From Streptomyces triculaminicus (lineage in GTDB: Bacteria; Actinomycetota; Actinomycetes; Streptomycetales; Streptomycetaceae): DNA of 64,000 nt. The notes under the pieces were generated by a model. The model had not been told where the DNA came from. It saw nothing but the letters and a program-made list of their open reading frames with translations, and did not search any database. The number at the start of each line of letters is the position of its first letter. Positions within the stretch are counted from its first letter, which is position 1. Position numbers and translations under genes: made by a program. Below are positions 17,392-26,870 of this stretch, piece after piece. The stretch lies in the NCBI RefSeq assembly GCF_017349075.1, contig NZ_JAFMOF010000003.1:310001-374000 (forward strand), written 5' to 3'.

Positions 17392-18303
17392 GTGGACTAC
17401 CAGGCCGTACTCGAAGAGGTCGCCGCGTTCGCGCGGCCGCTGGTCGGCCGCGGCCAGGTCGCCGACTACATTCCGGCCCTCGCCGAGGTGGACATCGCGC
17501 AGTTCGGGATGGCCGTCGTGGACGTCGACGGCGGGATCCACGGCGTGGGCGCCTGGGAGCGGCCCTTCTCCGTCCAGTCCATCTCCAAGGCCTTCGGCCT
17601 GGCCCTGGTCCTGGCCGAGGGCGGCGACAAGATCTGGGAGCGGGTGGGCACGGAACCCTCCGGCAACCCCTTCAACTCCCTGGTGCAGCTCGAGTACGAG
17701 CAGGGCATCCCGCGCAACCCGTTCATCAACGCCGGCGCGCTGGTCGTCACCGACCGGCTGCAGACGCTGACGGGCGACGCCAGCACGACGATGCTGGAGT
17801 TCCTGCGGGCCGAGAGCGGGAACCCGGAGCTCTCCTTCGACCCGGCCGTCGCCAAGTCCGAGTCCGAGCACGGCGACCGCAACGCCGCGCTGGCCCACTT
17901 CATGGCCAGCTACGGCAACCTCGACAACCCCGTGCCGACGGTGCTCGAGCACTACTTCTGGCAGTGCTCCATCGAGATGAGCTGCCGCGACCTCGCCCTG
18001 GCGGCCGGCTTCCTGGCCCGGCACGGCCTACGGGCGGACGGCAGCCGGCTGCTGCCCCGCCGCGAGGCCAAGCAGGTCAACGCCGTGATGCTGACCTGCG
18101 GCACGTACGACGCCGCCGGCGACTTCGCCTACCGCGTGGGCCTGCCGGGCAAGAGCGGCGTCGGCGGCGGCATCATCGCCGTGATACCGGGACGCTGCAC
18201 ACTGTGCGTCTGGAGCCCCGGCCTGGACGCCCGCGGCAACTCCGTGGCCGGCGTGGCGGCCCTGGACCACTTCACGACCCTGACGGGCTGGTCGGTCTTC
18301 TAG
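17392..18303 (+). CDS. glsA: Glutaminase A
   Basis: The 303-residue enzyme hydrolyses glutamine to glutamate and ammonia and belongs to the serine-dependent beta-lactamase-like glutaminases. Visible family motifs are FSVQSISKAFGLAL (catalytic Ser and Lys), EPSGNPFNSL, NPFINAGALV and LTCGTYDAAGDFAYRVGLPGKSGVGGGI. The GTG start at 17392 has an AGGAAAG somewhat far upstream. It is divergent from the desulfhydrase gene with about 50 bases between them. Repeat copy B follows 28 bases after its stop. Confidence 0.93.
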   Translation: MDYQAVLEEVAAFARPLVGRGQVADYIPALAEVDIAQFGMAVVDVDGGIHGVGAWERPFSVQSISKAFGLALVLAEGGDKIWERVGTEPSGNPFNSLVQLEYEQGIPRNPFINAGALVVTDRLQTLTGDASTTMLEFLRAESGNPELSFDPAVAKSESEHGDRNAALAHFMASYGNLDNPVPTVLEHYFWQCSIEMSCRDLALAAGFLARHGLRADGSRLLPRREAKQVNAVMLTCGTYDAAGDFAYRVGLPGKSGVGGGIIAVIPGRCTLCVWSPGLDARGNSVAGVAALDHFTTLTGWSVF

Positions 18304-18331
18304 GAGGGACGTAGGGGGCCGACCTGCGGCC

Positions 18332-18492
18332 GGAGGGGCCGGGGTGGGATGGGCCGGGCCCTGAGAGGGACGTCAGGGTTATTTGCGGCCCAAGTGCGGG
18401 CCAACCATCTCCGTGGAACGGCTCCGGGCCGTAAATAATCCAGTCCCGTAAGGGCCCGGCCCATACCCCGGCCCCGCCCCCGACCACCGGCC
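18332..18492. repeat. Palindromic repeat element, copy B
   Basis: This 161-bp copy is inverted relative to copy A at 16272-16435 and differs by a three-base deletion near one end and scattered substitutions. It fills the convergent junction between glutaminase and the ketosynthase III gene, and here it is non-coding. Its hairpin could act as a terminator for both genes. Confidence 0.9.
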
Positions 18493-18497
18493 ACCGC

Positions 18498-19436
18498 CTA
18501 CGGACAGCGAATGACCTGCCCCGCATAAGACAGGTTGCCGCCGAACCCGAACAGCAGCACCGGCGCCCCCGGCTCCACCCGCCCGGAAGCCACCAGCTTC
18601 GACAGCGCCAGCGGAATGCTCGCCGCCGAGGTGTTCCCCGACTCCGTCACGTCGCTGGCGACGATCGCGTTGACCGCGCCCAGCTTCCGGGCGACCGGCT
18701 CGATGATGCGCAGGTTCGCCTGGTGCAGGACGACCGCCGCCAGGTCCTCCGGGCGGACCCCGGCGCGCTCGCAGACGCTGCGGGCGATGGGCGGCAGCTG
18801 GGTGGTGGCCCAGCGGTAGACGGACTGGCCCTCCTGGGCGAAGCGCGAGGGCGTGCCCTCGATGCGGACGGCGTGGCCCATCTCGGGCACCGAGCCCCAG
18901 ACGACCGGGCCGATCTCCGGCTCGTCCGACGCGCCGATCACGGCCGCGCCGGCGCCGTCGCCGACGAGGACGCAGGTGGTGCGGTCGGTCCAGTCGGTGA
19001 CGTCGGTGAACTTCTCCACGCCGACGACCAGGGCGTGCCGCGCCGATCCGGCGCGGATGGCGTGGTCGGCGGTGGCCAGGGCGTGGGTGAAGCCGGCGCA
19101 GACGACGTTGACGTCCATGACGGCGGGCGCGGCGAGGCCGAGCTCGGCGGCGACGCGCGCGGCGGTGTTGGGGCTGCGGTCGACGGCCGTGCAGGTGGCG
19201 ACGAGCACGAGGTCGATGTCGGCGGGGGCGAGCCCGCTGCCCGCGAGGGCCTTGGCTGCGGCCTGGGCGGCCATGGAGGCGACGGTTTCGTCGGGCGCGG
19301 CGACACGCCGTGTGCGGATGCCGACCCGGGAGCGGATCCATTCGTCGCTGGTGTCCACCATGGTGGCCAGCTCGTCGTTGGTGAGCACCCTGGCGGGCTG
19401 GTAGTGGCCGAGGGCCAGTACACGAGACCCTGACAT
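18498..19436 (-). CDS. 3-oxoacyl-ACP synthase III (FabH-like)
   Basis: The 312-residue enzyme condenses an acyl-CoA primer with malonyl-ACP, the first step of fatty acid chain making, or a related step in a special pathway. The catalytic Cys is in VNVVCAGFTHAL (about residue 112), the His in VVLHQANLRI (about residue 244) and the Asn in ESGNTSAASIPLAL (about residue 274). The ATG at 19436 has AGGAGGA eight bases upstream. No acyl-carrier protein or other fatty acid genes are beside it, so it is a stand-alone paralogue rather than the housekeeping fabH. Confidence 0.88.
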   Translation of the reverse strand: MSGSRVLALGHYQPARVLTNDELATMVDTSDEWIRSRVGIRTRRVAAPDETVASMAAQAAAKALAGSGLAPADIDLVLVATCTAVDRSPNTAARVAAELGLAAPAVMDVNVVCAGFTHALATADHAIRAGSARHALVVGVEKFTDVTDWTDRTTCVLVGDGAGAAVIGASDEPEIGPVVWGSVPEMGHAVRIEGTPSRFAQEGQSVYRWATTQLPPIARSVCERAGVRPEDLAAVVLHQANLRIIEPVARKLGAVNAIVASDVTESGNTSAASIPLALSKLVASGRVEPGAPVLLFGFGGNLSYAGQVIRCP

Positions 19437-19582
19437 CGGCGGTTCCTCCTGCGCGCGAGTGATGCGGAAGCAACAGTCTTGACGCTGGAGGGCGCGGAGG
19501 GGGTATGTGATCCGCCAATGTTCAGGCGGGTTCAGTGGCCGGTCTCCACAGAGGCCGGGGTCCGCGAAGGGCGGTAAGCGGA

Positions 19583-19614
19583 ATGGGGGCCCGGCCGCTG
19601 GGCCGGACCCCCAT
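19583..19614 (-). terminator. Terminator downstream of the alkaline phosphatase gene
   Basis: ATGGGGG and CCGGCC pair with GGCCGG and CCCCCAT around a GCTG loop, with one mismatch. It lies 20 bases after the phosphatase stop and before the ketosynthase start. Confidence 0.7.
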
Positions 19615-19633
19615 GATCGTACGGCGCGCGGGG

Positions 19634-21004
19634 TCAGCGCAGGGAGAGCGCCGTGCGGATGGTGGTGAAGAGCTCGGTCTGGTCGGTGACGCCGAGGACG
19701 CGGTGGGCCTGCGGGCCCTGGGCGGCGATGCGGACCTGGGTGCCGGTGTGCTCCTGGGCCTTGCCCGGGGTGTTGGTGGAGTAGTTCACCTGGAGCTTCT
19801 GGCCCTCGTTGGTGACCAGGGTGGAGGACAGGCCGGGCGGGGTGGCCTCCAGCGGCACGATCTGGCTGGTGTGGCCGTGGTCGGCGGTGGTGACGACCAG
19901 CGTGTCGGGGTGCTTGGCGGCGTAGTCGCGGGCGACCTTGACCGCGCGGTCGAAGGCGGCGGTCTCGCCGATCTGGCCGCAGGGGTCGGCGGCGTGGTCG
20001 CGCTTGTCGATGGAGGCGCCCTCGATCTGCAGGAAGAAACCATTCTTCTTGGCCTTGGGCGTGTCCAGGAGCGACAGCGCCTTGCGCGCCTGCTCCTCGA
20101 GGGCGGGGGTGCCCGCCTTGCGCTCGGGGTTGTTCGTCACACAGCGCTGGGCGTCGGTGCCGCCGACGGCGGCGGCCTTGCCGGTCCACTCGACGGGGAC
20201 GTTGCCGTCGGCGAAGAGGCCGAGGACGGGCTTGCCGGACCGGGCCGAGGTCAGGCCCTTGGAGTCGGTCACGACCTGGTAGCCGAGCTTCTCGGCCTGC
20301 TGGGTGACGGTCAGGCCGCGGTAGCGGCCCTCGGTGATCTTCTGGTCGAAGCGGGCCTTGCCGCCGCCGAGGAGCACGTCCACCTTGTGGTTGACGCTCT
20401 GCTCGGCGATCGAGCCGGGGCCGCCCTTGGCGACGGTGTCGTTCGGGCAGGCCTTCATGTCGGCCGGGCCCGCGCAGCTGCGGTCGGTGGCGTGGGAGGC
20501 GAGGACGGCCGGGGTGGCGTCGGTGAGCTCGGCCGTGGTGACGCTGCCGGTGGCCAGGCCCTTGCGCTGCGCCAGCTCGAGGATGGTGGGGAGCGCCTTG
20601 TCGGTGTCGGGCGTCTTGGATATCCGGCCGTTGACGGTCTTGTGGCCGGTGGCCCAGCCGCTGCCGCTGGCGGCGGAGTCCGTGACGTAGTCCGGCTTGC
20701 CGTCCTTGTCGACCGAGTAGGTGGTGTACGCCCCGGTCATCGGGAACTTGTCCATGTTGAGGCGGCCGGCCGCGCCCACGGTGTAGTCGCGGGCCAGCGT
20801 GATCTCCGAGTCGCCCATGCCGTCGCCGATGAGCAGGATCACGTTCTTGGCCTTCTTGGAGGCCGAGCCGTGGCCCAGGGCCGACGCGACGTCCGACTGG
20901 CCGCCCTGGTCCGACGCGGCGGCCGCGGCGGGCACCGCCACGCCGGCGGCGAGCAGAGCGGCGGCGCCCCAGGCGAGACGGCGGCGGTACGGACGAGAAC
21001 CCAT
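19634..21004 (-). CDS. Secreted alkaline phosphatase (PhoA family)
   Basis: This 456-residue enzyme removes phosphate from organic esters outside the cell. It starts with a twin-arginine-like or Sec signal peptide (RPYRRRLAWGAAALLAAGVAV, cleaved near AAAA about residue 30). The metal site begins with LLIGDGMGDSEI and the nucleophile serine is in VTDSAASGSGWATG; TTADHGHTSQIVP and QEHTGTQVRI carry later metal ligands. The ATG at 21004 has a strong AGGAGGA site. I looked for a PHO box in the 269 bases upstream and did not see a convincing one. Confidence 0.92.
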   Translation of the reverse strand: MGSRPYRRRLAWGAAALLAAGVAVPAAAAASDQGGQSDVASALGHGSASKKAKNVILLIGDGMGDSEITLARDYTVGAAGRLNMDKFPMTGAYTTYSVDKDGKPDYVTDSAASGSGWATGHKTVNGRISKTPDTDKALPTILELAQRKGLATGSVTTAELTDATPAVLASHATDRSCAGPADMKACPNDTVAKGGPGSIAEQSVNHKVDVLLGGGKARFDQKITEGRYRGLTVTQQAEKLGYQVVTDSKGLTSARSGKPVLGLFADGNVPVEWTGKAAAVGGTDAQRCVTNNPERKAGTPALEEQARKALSLLDTPKAKKNGFFLQIEGASIDKRDHAADPCGQIGETAAFDRAVKVARDYAAKHPDTLVVTTADHGHTSQIVPLEATPPGLSSTLVTNEGQKLQVNYSTNTPGKAQEHTGTQVRIAAQGPQAHRVLGVTDQTELFTTIRTALSLR

Positions 21005-21273
21005 GGTCTATTCCTCCTAGCTGCGCCGGACTTCGGTGCCCGGCGGGAGAAGCTCACCAGGGGCGGGTGTACCGCGGGGGACGTCCAGGTGACGTGCGGG
21101 TCACCGGATGCTGTCGACAGGACCGGGCGGATTGCCGGCGCGCGGGGCCGCCGCCTCGCCGCCGTAACGGCGGCCTATACTTGCTGGATTGCGCAAGTGG
21201 ACAACCTAACTGCCGGGCAAGCCGTCTCACCCGGAGACGGGTAGTGGCCGGGGGAGCGGATGAGGGTGCGCAC

Positions 21274-22485
21274 ATGACGGGCAGGCGGAGGAAACCCAGG
21301 CGCGGTCGCATACGGGTCGTCACCGTCGTGGTGGTGTCGTTCGTGGTGCTGCTGACCGCCGGGGCGGGGTGGGTCTATCTCAAACTCAACGGCAACATCA
21401 GCGTCTTCGACGCCGACGGGCTGTCCAAGAACCGGCCCCGGGCGAGCGCCGCCGGACAGAACGTCCTGGTCATCGGCTCGGACTCGCGCTCCGGTGACAA
21501 CCGCTCGCTGGGCGGCGGGGAGGGTGACGTCGGCCGGTCGGACACGGCCTTCCTGCTGCACGTCTACGGCGACGGCGAGCACGCCGTCGCGGTCTCCATC
21601 CCGCGCGACACGCTCGTGGACATCCCGCCCTGCCGCAATCCCGACGGCAGTTGGACCGAGGAGCAGCGGCACGTGATGTTCAACTCCGCCTTCTCCGTGG
21701 GCGAATCGCCCAAGGGCAACCCCGCCTGCACGCAGAACACCGTCGAGAGACTCACCGGGCTGCGCGTCGACCACACCGTGGTCGTCGACTTCGCGGGCTT
21801 CGCCGCGATGGCCTCGGCGGTGGGCGGCGTCGAGGTGTGCGTACCGGCCGACGTCCACCAGGGCGACCTCGACCCCCATCGCGGCTCGCGCGGCGACCTG
21901 ATCTTCGCCAAGGGGCGGCAGACCGTCTCGGGCCGCAAGGCGCTGGACTACGTCCGCGTGCGGCACGGCCTCGGCGACGGCTCCGACATAGGCCGCATAC
22001 GACGGCAGCAGGCCTTCCTCTCCGCGATGGTCGGGAAGGTCCGGTCGCAGGGCTTCAGCCCCACCACGCTGCTGCCGCTCGCGGACGCGGCCACCAAGTC
22101 GATGACCGTGGACCCCGGGCTCGGCTCGGTCGACAAGATGCTGTCGTTCGCGATGTCGCTCAAGGACATCGCCCCGCACGACATGAAGTTCGTGACCCTG
22201 CCCTGGCGCTACGACGGCAACCGCGTCGCCGTCGTCCAGCCCGACGCGGACGCGCTGTGGGCCGCGCTGCGCGCGGACCGCACGGTCGACGGCAAGAACG
22301 CGGGCAAGGGCGGCACGGCGCTGGGCGGCACGGCACGTGCGGGGGCGCCGTCGCCTCCGGCCGCGCTCGGCTCGGCCGCCCCCTCGCCGGTGACTCCCAC
22401 GCCCCCCGGAACGTTGTCCTCGGATGTGGTGAGCGGGGCCCGCTCGGCGGACGACGATCCCTGCGCCAACCTCTCCTACGGCTGA
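21274..22485 (+). CDS. LytR-CpsA-Psr family cell-wall glycopolymer ligase
   Basis: The 403-residue protein belongs to the LCP family, which attaches teichoic acids or other polymers to peptidoglycan. A basic cytoplasmic N-terminus (RRRKPRRGRIR) precedes one membrane helix (about residues 15-38), then the extracellular catalytic domain with the conserved GSDSR, SDTAFLLHV, ISIPRDT-like VSIPRDTLVDIP and RVRHGLGDGSDIGRIRRQQ motifs. The C-terminal 60 residues are low-complexity Ala/Pro/Ser. I chose ATG at 21274 with GAGGG upstream; an in-frame GTG at 21244 is possible. Confidence 0.88.
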   Translation: MTGRRRKPRRGRIRVVTVVVVSFVVLLTAGAGWVYLKLNGNISVFDADGLSKNRPRASAAGQNVLVIGSDSRSGDNRSLGGGEGDVGRSDTAFLLHVYGDGEHAVAVSIPRDTLVDIPPCRNPDGSWTEEQRHVMFNSAFSVGESPKGNPACTQNTVERLTGLRVDHTVVVDFAGFAAMASAVGGVEVCVPADVHQGDLDPHRGSRGDLIFAKGRQTVSGRKALDYVRVRHGLGDGSDIGRIRRQQAFLSAMVGKVRSQGFSPTTLLPLADAATKSMTVDPGLGSVDKMLSFAMSLKDIAPHDMKFVTLPWRYDGNRVAVVQPDADALWAALRADRTVDGKNAGKGGTALGGTARAGAPSPPAALGSAAPSPVTPTPPGTLSSDVVSGARSADDDPCANLSYG

Positions 22486-22594
22486 GTGCGGCCGAGTGCG
22501 GCCGAGGAAATGCCGGGGAGCGGGAACGCTGATGCCTGAATAGTCCGTTTTCGTGGTAGGTGCAGAGTACGCCGTGAACGCAAGGAGCCCCGTC

Positions 22595-23994
22595 ATGTCC
22601 GCCATCGCCGTCCTCCGGGGGCTGCCCAGGCCGGTCCTGGCCCTGGTCGTCGCCCTCTTCGTGCTCCTCGCTCCGGTGACCGCCGCGGCGGGCCCCGCGG
22701 CCGCAGCGCCCACGGCCGCCCGCGCCGGCACCACCGCCGCCGCGGCCGGGCTCGACACCGTCGCCGAGGCCCTGCGCAAGGGCCCCGTCTACGTCGACCC
22801 CGCGGCCTCCGCCCAGCTTCCGCCGGCCGACGCCGAGGCGCTGGCGAAGAAGATCAAGGACGCGGACAAGCCGATCTTCGTCGCCGTGCTGCCCGCGGCC
22901 CCCGAATACCCCCGGTCCACCGTCCTGCGGGACCTGCGCACCAAGGTCGGGCTCGCCGGCGTCTACGCCGTCCACCTCGGCGACGCCTTCAACGCGGCCG
23001 CCGACCGCTCGGTGATGTCACGCAACGCCGTCGCCAACCTCGCCGGGTCCGTCCGGCGCTCCGGCGGCGACACCGCCTCCCAGCTCGACGACTTCGTCGA
23101 CCAGGCCGCCCGGATCTCCCGGGGCCACGCCCCCGGCTCCTGGGGCGGCGACACGGGCGAGGGCGTCGGCGCCACCGGCCTGATCACCGGCGGGGCCGTC
23201 CTGCTGGCCGGCGGCGCGGGCGCGTACGCCGTCTACCGCCGCGCCCGGCGCCGGCGCGAGGAGCGCGAGCGCGCCGAACTGGACGCGCTGCGCGTCGTGG
23301 TCGACGAGGACATCACGGCCTTCGGCGAGGAGCTCGACCGGCTGGACTTCTCGCCCTCCGAGGCCGGCGCCACGGACGAGATGCGCGCGGACTACGAGCG
23401 GGCGCTGGACTCCTACGAGGAGGCCAAGGCGAAGATCGCGGCGGCCGCGCGGCCAGAGGACGTGCGAGGGGTCACCGAGTCGCTGGACGACGGCCGGTTC
23501 GCTCTGGCCACCCTCGCCGCCCGGCGCACCGGCACCCCGCTGCCCGAACGCAGGCCCCCCTGCTTCTTCGACCCCCGGCACGGGCCGTCGGTCAAGGACG
23601 TGGAGTGGGCCCCGCCCGGCGGCGCCCAGCGGACCGTGCCGGCCTGTGCCGCCGACGCGGCACGGCTGGCGGACGGGCAGGAGCCGATGTCCCGCCAGGT
23701 GCAGACGGCGTACGGCCCCCAGCCGTACTGGAACGCCGGGCCCGCCTACGCCCCCTGGGCGGGCGGCTACTTCGGCGGCGGGCTGCTGCCCGGCCTGCTG
23801 GTGGGCACGATGCTCGGCGGCATGCTGTCCGGGCCCGCCTACGGGGCGCCCTACGACGCGGGCCCCGATGGCGGCGACTACACCGGCTCCGACTACAACC
23901 CCGACGACTTCGGCGGCGGTGGCTGGGGGACGGAGGCGGCGGCTTCGGCGACGGCGGTGGTGGCGGGGGCGACTTCGGGGGCGGCGGCTGGTGA
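22595..23994 (+). CDS. Secreted membrane-anchored protein with Gly-rich tail; frameshift
   Basis: The protein has a signal peptide (about residues 1-35), an extracellular TPM-like/unknown domain, a membrane helix near residue 195, a charged coiled-coil segment, and then a Gly/Tyr-rich C-terminus. In the first frame the open reading frame runs into the convergent ArsR gene; after a shift at the G run 23925-23929 the other frame encodes a tail of Gly with Trp, Asp and Phe ending DFGGGGW at 23994. The second version matches the family's usual end, so one G is probably missing. The start ATG at 22595 has AAGGAG seven bases upstream. The function is unknown. Confidence 0.7.
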
Positions 23995-24027
23995 GCGGCC
24001 CTCGCCCGTTCCGGGGTCGTACGGGCC

Positions 24028-24447
24028 TCAGGCGCCCAGGCCGCGGAGGGGTCCGGCGGCGGCGGTGTCCCGCTCGCGGCCCGTCCTGCGGTCGGCGAGC
24101 TGGCCGACCATGAGCCGCACGATGGTCACCACGTCGGGGTCGTCGACCAGGTAGACCACCCGGCGTCCCTCGCGCCGGGAGCGCACGAGCCCGGCGAGCT
24201 TGAGCTTCGCCAGGTGCTGGCTGACCGCGGGCAGGGCGCCGCCCACCCGCTCGGCCAGGCCGCTCACGTCGCTCTCGCCCTGGGCGAGCGCCCACACCAG
24301 GTGCAGCCGGGCGGCGGAGGCGAGCAGTCCGAACGCGACGGCCGCCTCGCCCAGCACCTCCGGCGAGGGGTCGGACCGGTCGGGGGAGTCACGCGGGTCG
24401 TCGAAAGACCCTTCGAAACTCTCGAAGCCCCCGACGCCTGCCGTCAC
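24028..24447 (-). CDS. ArsR-family transcription regulator
   Basis: The 139-residue protein has the ArsR/SmtB winged helix-turn-helix (ESDVSGLAERVGGALPAVSQHLAKLKLAGLVRSRREGRRVVYLV), with a recognition helix around residue 75. There is no clear CxC metal site in the recognition helix, so the effector may not be the classic arsenite; some subfamilies sense zinc or nickel with C-terminal sites, but no obvious ligand cluster is seen here either. An acidic N-terminal extension of about 28 residues precedes the domain. No transporter gene is adjacent on the same strand, so its target is unclear. Confidence 0.82.
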   Translation of the reverse strand: MTAGVGGFESFEGSFDDPRDSPDRSDPSPEVLGEAAVAFGLLASAARLHLVWALAQGESDVSGLAERVGGALPAVSQHLAKLKLAGLVRSRREGRRVVYLVDDPDVVTIVRLMVGQLADRRTGRERDTAAAGPLRGLGA

Positions 24448-24589
24448 TGTCGCTCTCCCGTCCCCAGCGGGCGCCCCTACGCCCGGGAAGGACCCAGTCT
24501 AGGCATCCCGGCCCGGCCCGTCGGTCTGACATGCGCGCGCCGTGAGATGGGCAGATCTATCGTCAGGAATCGGTCGTAAGGGGGAGGGC

Positions 24590-24853
24590 ATGGGAATCTC
24601 AGGAATTATCAGTGCGATCGTGATCGGCGCGATCATCGGCCTGCTGGGCCGGCTGCTCGTGCCGGGCCGTCAGCACATCGGGGTGCTGGCGACCATCGGC
24701 GTGGGCATCGTGGCGGCCTTCGTCGGCGCGCTCATCGCCCACGCGCTGCACGTGGACCACACCAAGGGCGTCGACTGGATCCAGTGGCTCATCCAGATCG
24801 CGCTGGCGGCGCTGGGCATCGCCGCGCTCGAGCGGTTCAAGGCCCGGCACTGA
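24590..24853 (+). CDS. GlsB/YeaQ/YmgE-family membrane protein
   Basis: This 87-residue protein has three hydrophobic helices with the glycine-rich pattern of the GlsB/YeaQ/YmgE family, whose members are associated with general stress. The start ATG at 24590 follows a purine-rich GGGGGAGGG. It stands alone between the ArsR gene and the convergent phosphatase gene. The exact biochemical role is unknown. Confidence 0.85.
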   Translation: MGISGIISAIVIGAIIGLLGRLLVPGRQHIGVLATIGVGIVAAFVGALIAHALHVDHTKGVDWIQWLIQIALAALGIAALERFKARH

Positions 24854-24877
24854 CCCGCCCGGGCGGGGGAGGGGGGT

Positions 24878-25524
24878 TCAGGAGAGCTTGCCGTCGTAGT
24901 CCGGCAGCTTGAAGGTCCGCTCCGCGTGCCCGCCCACCAGGTCGGTGGAGTTGTTCCCGATGTTGGCGATGATCGTGTAGCCCTTCGCCTCGATCTCCGC
25001 CCGCTTGGCGGTCTTGTACGTGCTCACGCCCTGGAAGAGGTCGGGGAGGTGGCGCACGTACAGGCCGCTGACGGGGTAGCCCACCTGCCGCAGGTTCCAG
25101 TCCGTCACGGAGTCGAGGATGCCGGGGCGGGCGGTGACGAAGAAGACCGCGACACCGCGGGAGTGCGCGTACCGGGTGAGCTCCAGGACCGGCTTGATGG
25201 CCGGCGTGGGGAACGTGGTCCAGTGGAAGTCCGTCTCGAGCGAGCTGTTGTCGATGTCGAGGACGATGGCCTGCTTCCGTCCCCGCGCGTCGGCGGTGCG
25301 CTCGGTGACGTAGGGCGTCGCCTGGTCGACGACGGCCTGGACGTCGCGCTGCCAGGCGGCGTAGTCGACGCCCTTGAGACCGGCCGTGCCGCTCGTCCTC
25401 GCGGTGGCGGAGTCCGCGGCGGGGCGGCCGCCTCGGCGGCGGGGGCGGCCGCGGCCACGGTGGCCAGGGCGGTGACGGCCACGAGGGCCGCGGCGGCGCG
25501 GCGGGCCATGATCGAGTCGCTCAT
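24878..25524 (-). CDS. Secreted HAD-family acid phosphatase; frameshift
   Basis: The protein is a class-B/plant-type acid phosphatase of the HAD superfamily, with the nucleophile motif VLDIDNSSLET, motif II VFFVTARPG and the C-terminal IIANIGNNSTDLVGG. The signal peptide (MARRAAAALVAVTALATVAA, up to about residue 35) is in a different frame from the catalytic domain. The switch falls at or next to the G4 run 25421-25424, where adding one base restores a continuous protein of about 215 residues. The start is uncertain (ATG at 25524 or 25509); no good ribosome binding site is seen. A sequence error is the simplest explanation. Confidence 0.75.
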
Positions 25525-25615
25525 GGGTGGCATGTTCATGGCCGTACATGGCGGGTCGGGGACGCTCCGGTTACGCGGGGGTGGACAGGGGCGGACAACG
25601 CCGGGCGGGCCGGCG

Positions 25616-26779
25616 TCAGCCCACCGGACGCCGGGCCACCGCGACCGTCACCAGGGCGCCCAGCGCCAGCACCCCGCCCAGCCACAGCGCGGCCGGCACC
25701 GACGCCGCGTCCACGGCCCGCCCGCCCAGCAGCGCCCCCAGCGCGATGGCCACGTTGAACACCGCCACGAACAACGCCGACGCCGCCTCCCGGGCGTCCG
25801 GCGCCGCCGCCGTCAGCCAGCTCTGCGTGCCGACCGACACCCCGCCGTACGCCAGCCCCCACACGACCAGCAGCCCGCCCGCCGCCAGGGTCGTACCGCG
25901 CGGGGCGGCCGACACCGCGGGGACCACCACGGCCAGGGCGCAGGAGAGCACCAGCAGCACCCGGCGCGGCCGCCGGGCGGCAGCCGCCCCGGCGAGGAAG
26001 TTGCCCGCCACCCCCGCCACGCCGTACGCCAGCAGCAGGGTGCCGACGGCCCCGGCGTCGGCACCCGGAACCCGCTCCAGGGCGGGACGTATGAACGTGT
26101 AGCCCGCGAAGTGCCCGCTCACCAGCAGGAGCACGGCCAGCAGGCCGGCCCGCACCGGCGTGCGGCGCAGCAGCGCGCGCATCGCGCCGGCCGTCGTGGC
26201 CCGCTCGGCCGGGAGCGGGGGCAGCAGCACCGCAAGGGCCGCCGCCACGGCCAGCGCCAGCGCGCCGACCACCGCGAACGGAAGCCGCCAGCCGCCCGCC
26301 GCGCCCAGGAAGGCGCCCGCCGGCACGCCCAGCACCGAGGCCACGGCGATGCCGCTGAAGACGACCGAGGTCGCGAGCCCCACGGACGCCGCCGGCACGA
26401 GCCGTGGGGCCAGCCCGGCCGCGACGGCCCACACGCCCCCGATGCACACCCCCACCAGAACCCGCAGTCCCACCAGCACCTCGATGTCGGGGGCACGGGC
26501 GGACAGCAGATCGGCCGCCGCCAGCAGGACCATCAGGCCCACCAGCAGCGGCCGCCGGTCCAGCCGGCCGGCGGCCGCCGTCACCGCGGGCGCGGCCACG
26601 GCGGCCACCAGGCCGGGAACCGTCATCGTCAGCCCCGCCGTGCCCCCGGAGACGCCGAGGTCCTCCCCGATCGGGGTGAGCAGCCCGACCGGCAGCATCT
26701 CGGTGGTGACGACCGAGAACGTGCCCGCCGCCAGGGCCACGACGGCGGGGCCGCCGCCCGAAGTCTTGATCTTTTCCAT
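25616..26779 (-). CDS. MFS transporter (DHA1 type)
   Basis: The 387-residue protein has twelve predicted membrane helices and the DHA1 drug-efflux type motif GRLDRRPLLVGLM between helices 2 and 3. It belongs to the arabinose-efflux/chloramphenicol-resistance-like branch of the major facilitator superfamily; its substrate is unknown. I chose ATG at 26779 (MEKIKTSGGGPAVV) with GAGGGTGGG upstream. It is divergent from a LysR gene with 91 bases between the two starts, a common arrangement in which the regulator controls the exporter. Confidence 0.85.
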   Translation of the reverse strand: MEKIKTSGGGPAVVALAAGTFSVVTTEMLPVGLLTPIGEDLGVSGGTAGLTMTVPGLVAAVAAPAVTAAAGRLDRRPLLVGLMVLLAAADLLSARAPDIEVLVGLRVLVGVCIGGVWAVAAGLAPRLVPAASVGLATSVVFSGIAVASVLGVPAGAFLGAAGGWRLPFAVVGALALAVAAALAVLLPPLPAERATTAGAMRALLRRTPVRAGLLAVLLLVSGHFAGYTFIRPALERVPGADAGAVGTLLLAYGVAGVAGNFLAGAAAARRPRRVLLVLSCALAVVVPAVSAAPRGTTLAAGGLLVVWGLAYGGVSVGTQSWLTAAAPDAREAASALFVAVFNVAIALGALLGGRAVDAASVPAALWLGGVLALGALVTVAVARRPVG

Positions 26780-26870
26780 GAGGCCCACCCTCGGCGGCGG
26801 ACCACCCGGGAACAACGGCCGGTTCCTCATGCTTCGATGAGCGGGGCTCATCGATCGAAAGGGCGGGCGG

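Noticed and set aside
22486..22594. GAGTGCGGCC direct repeats after the LCP gene
   Set aside because: The two copies are only ten bases and GC-rich, so they may arise by chance.
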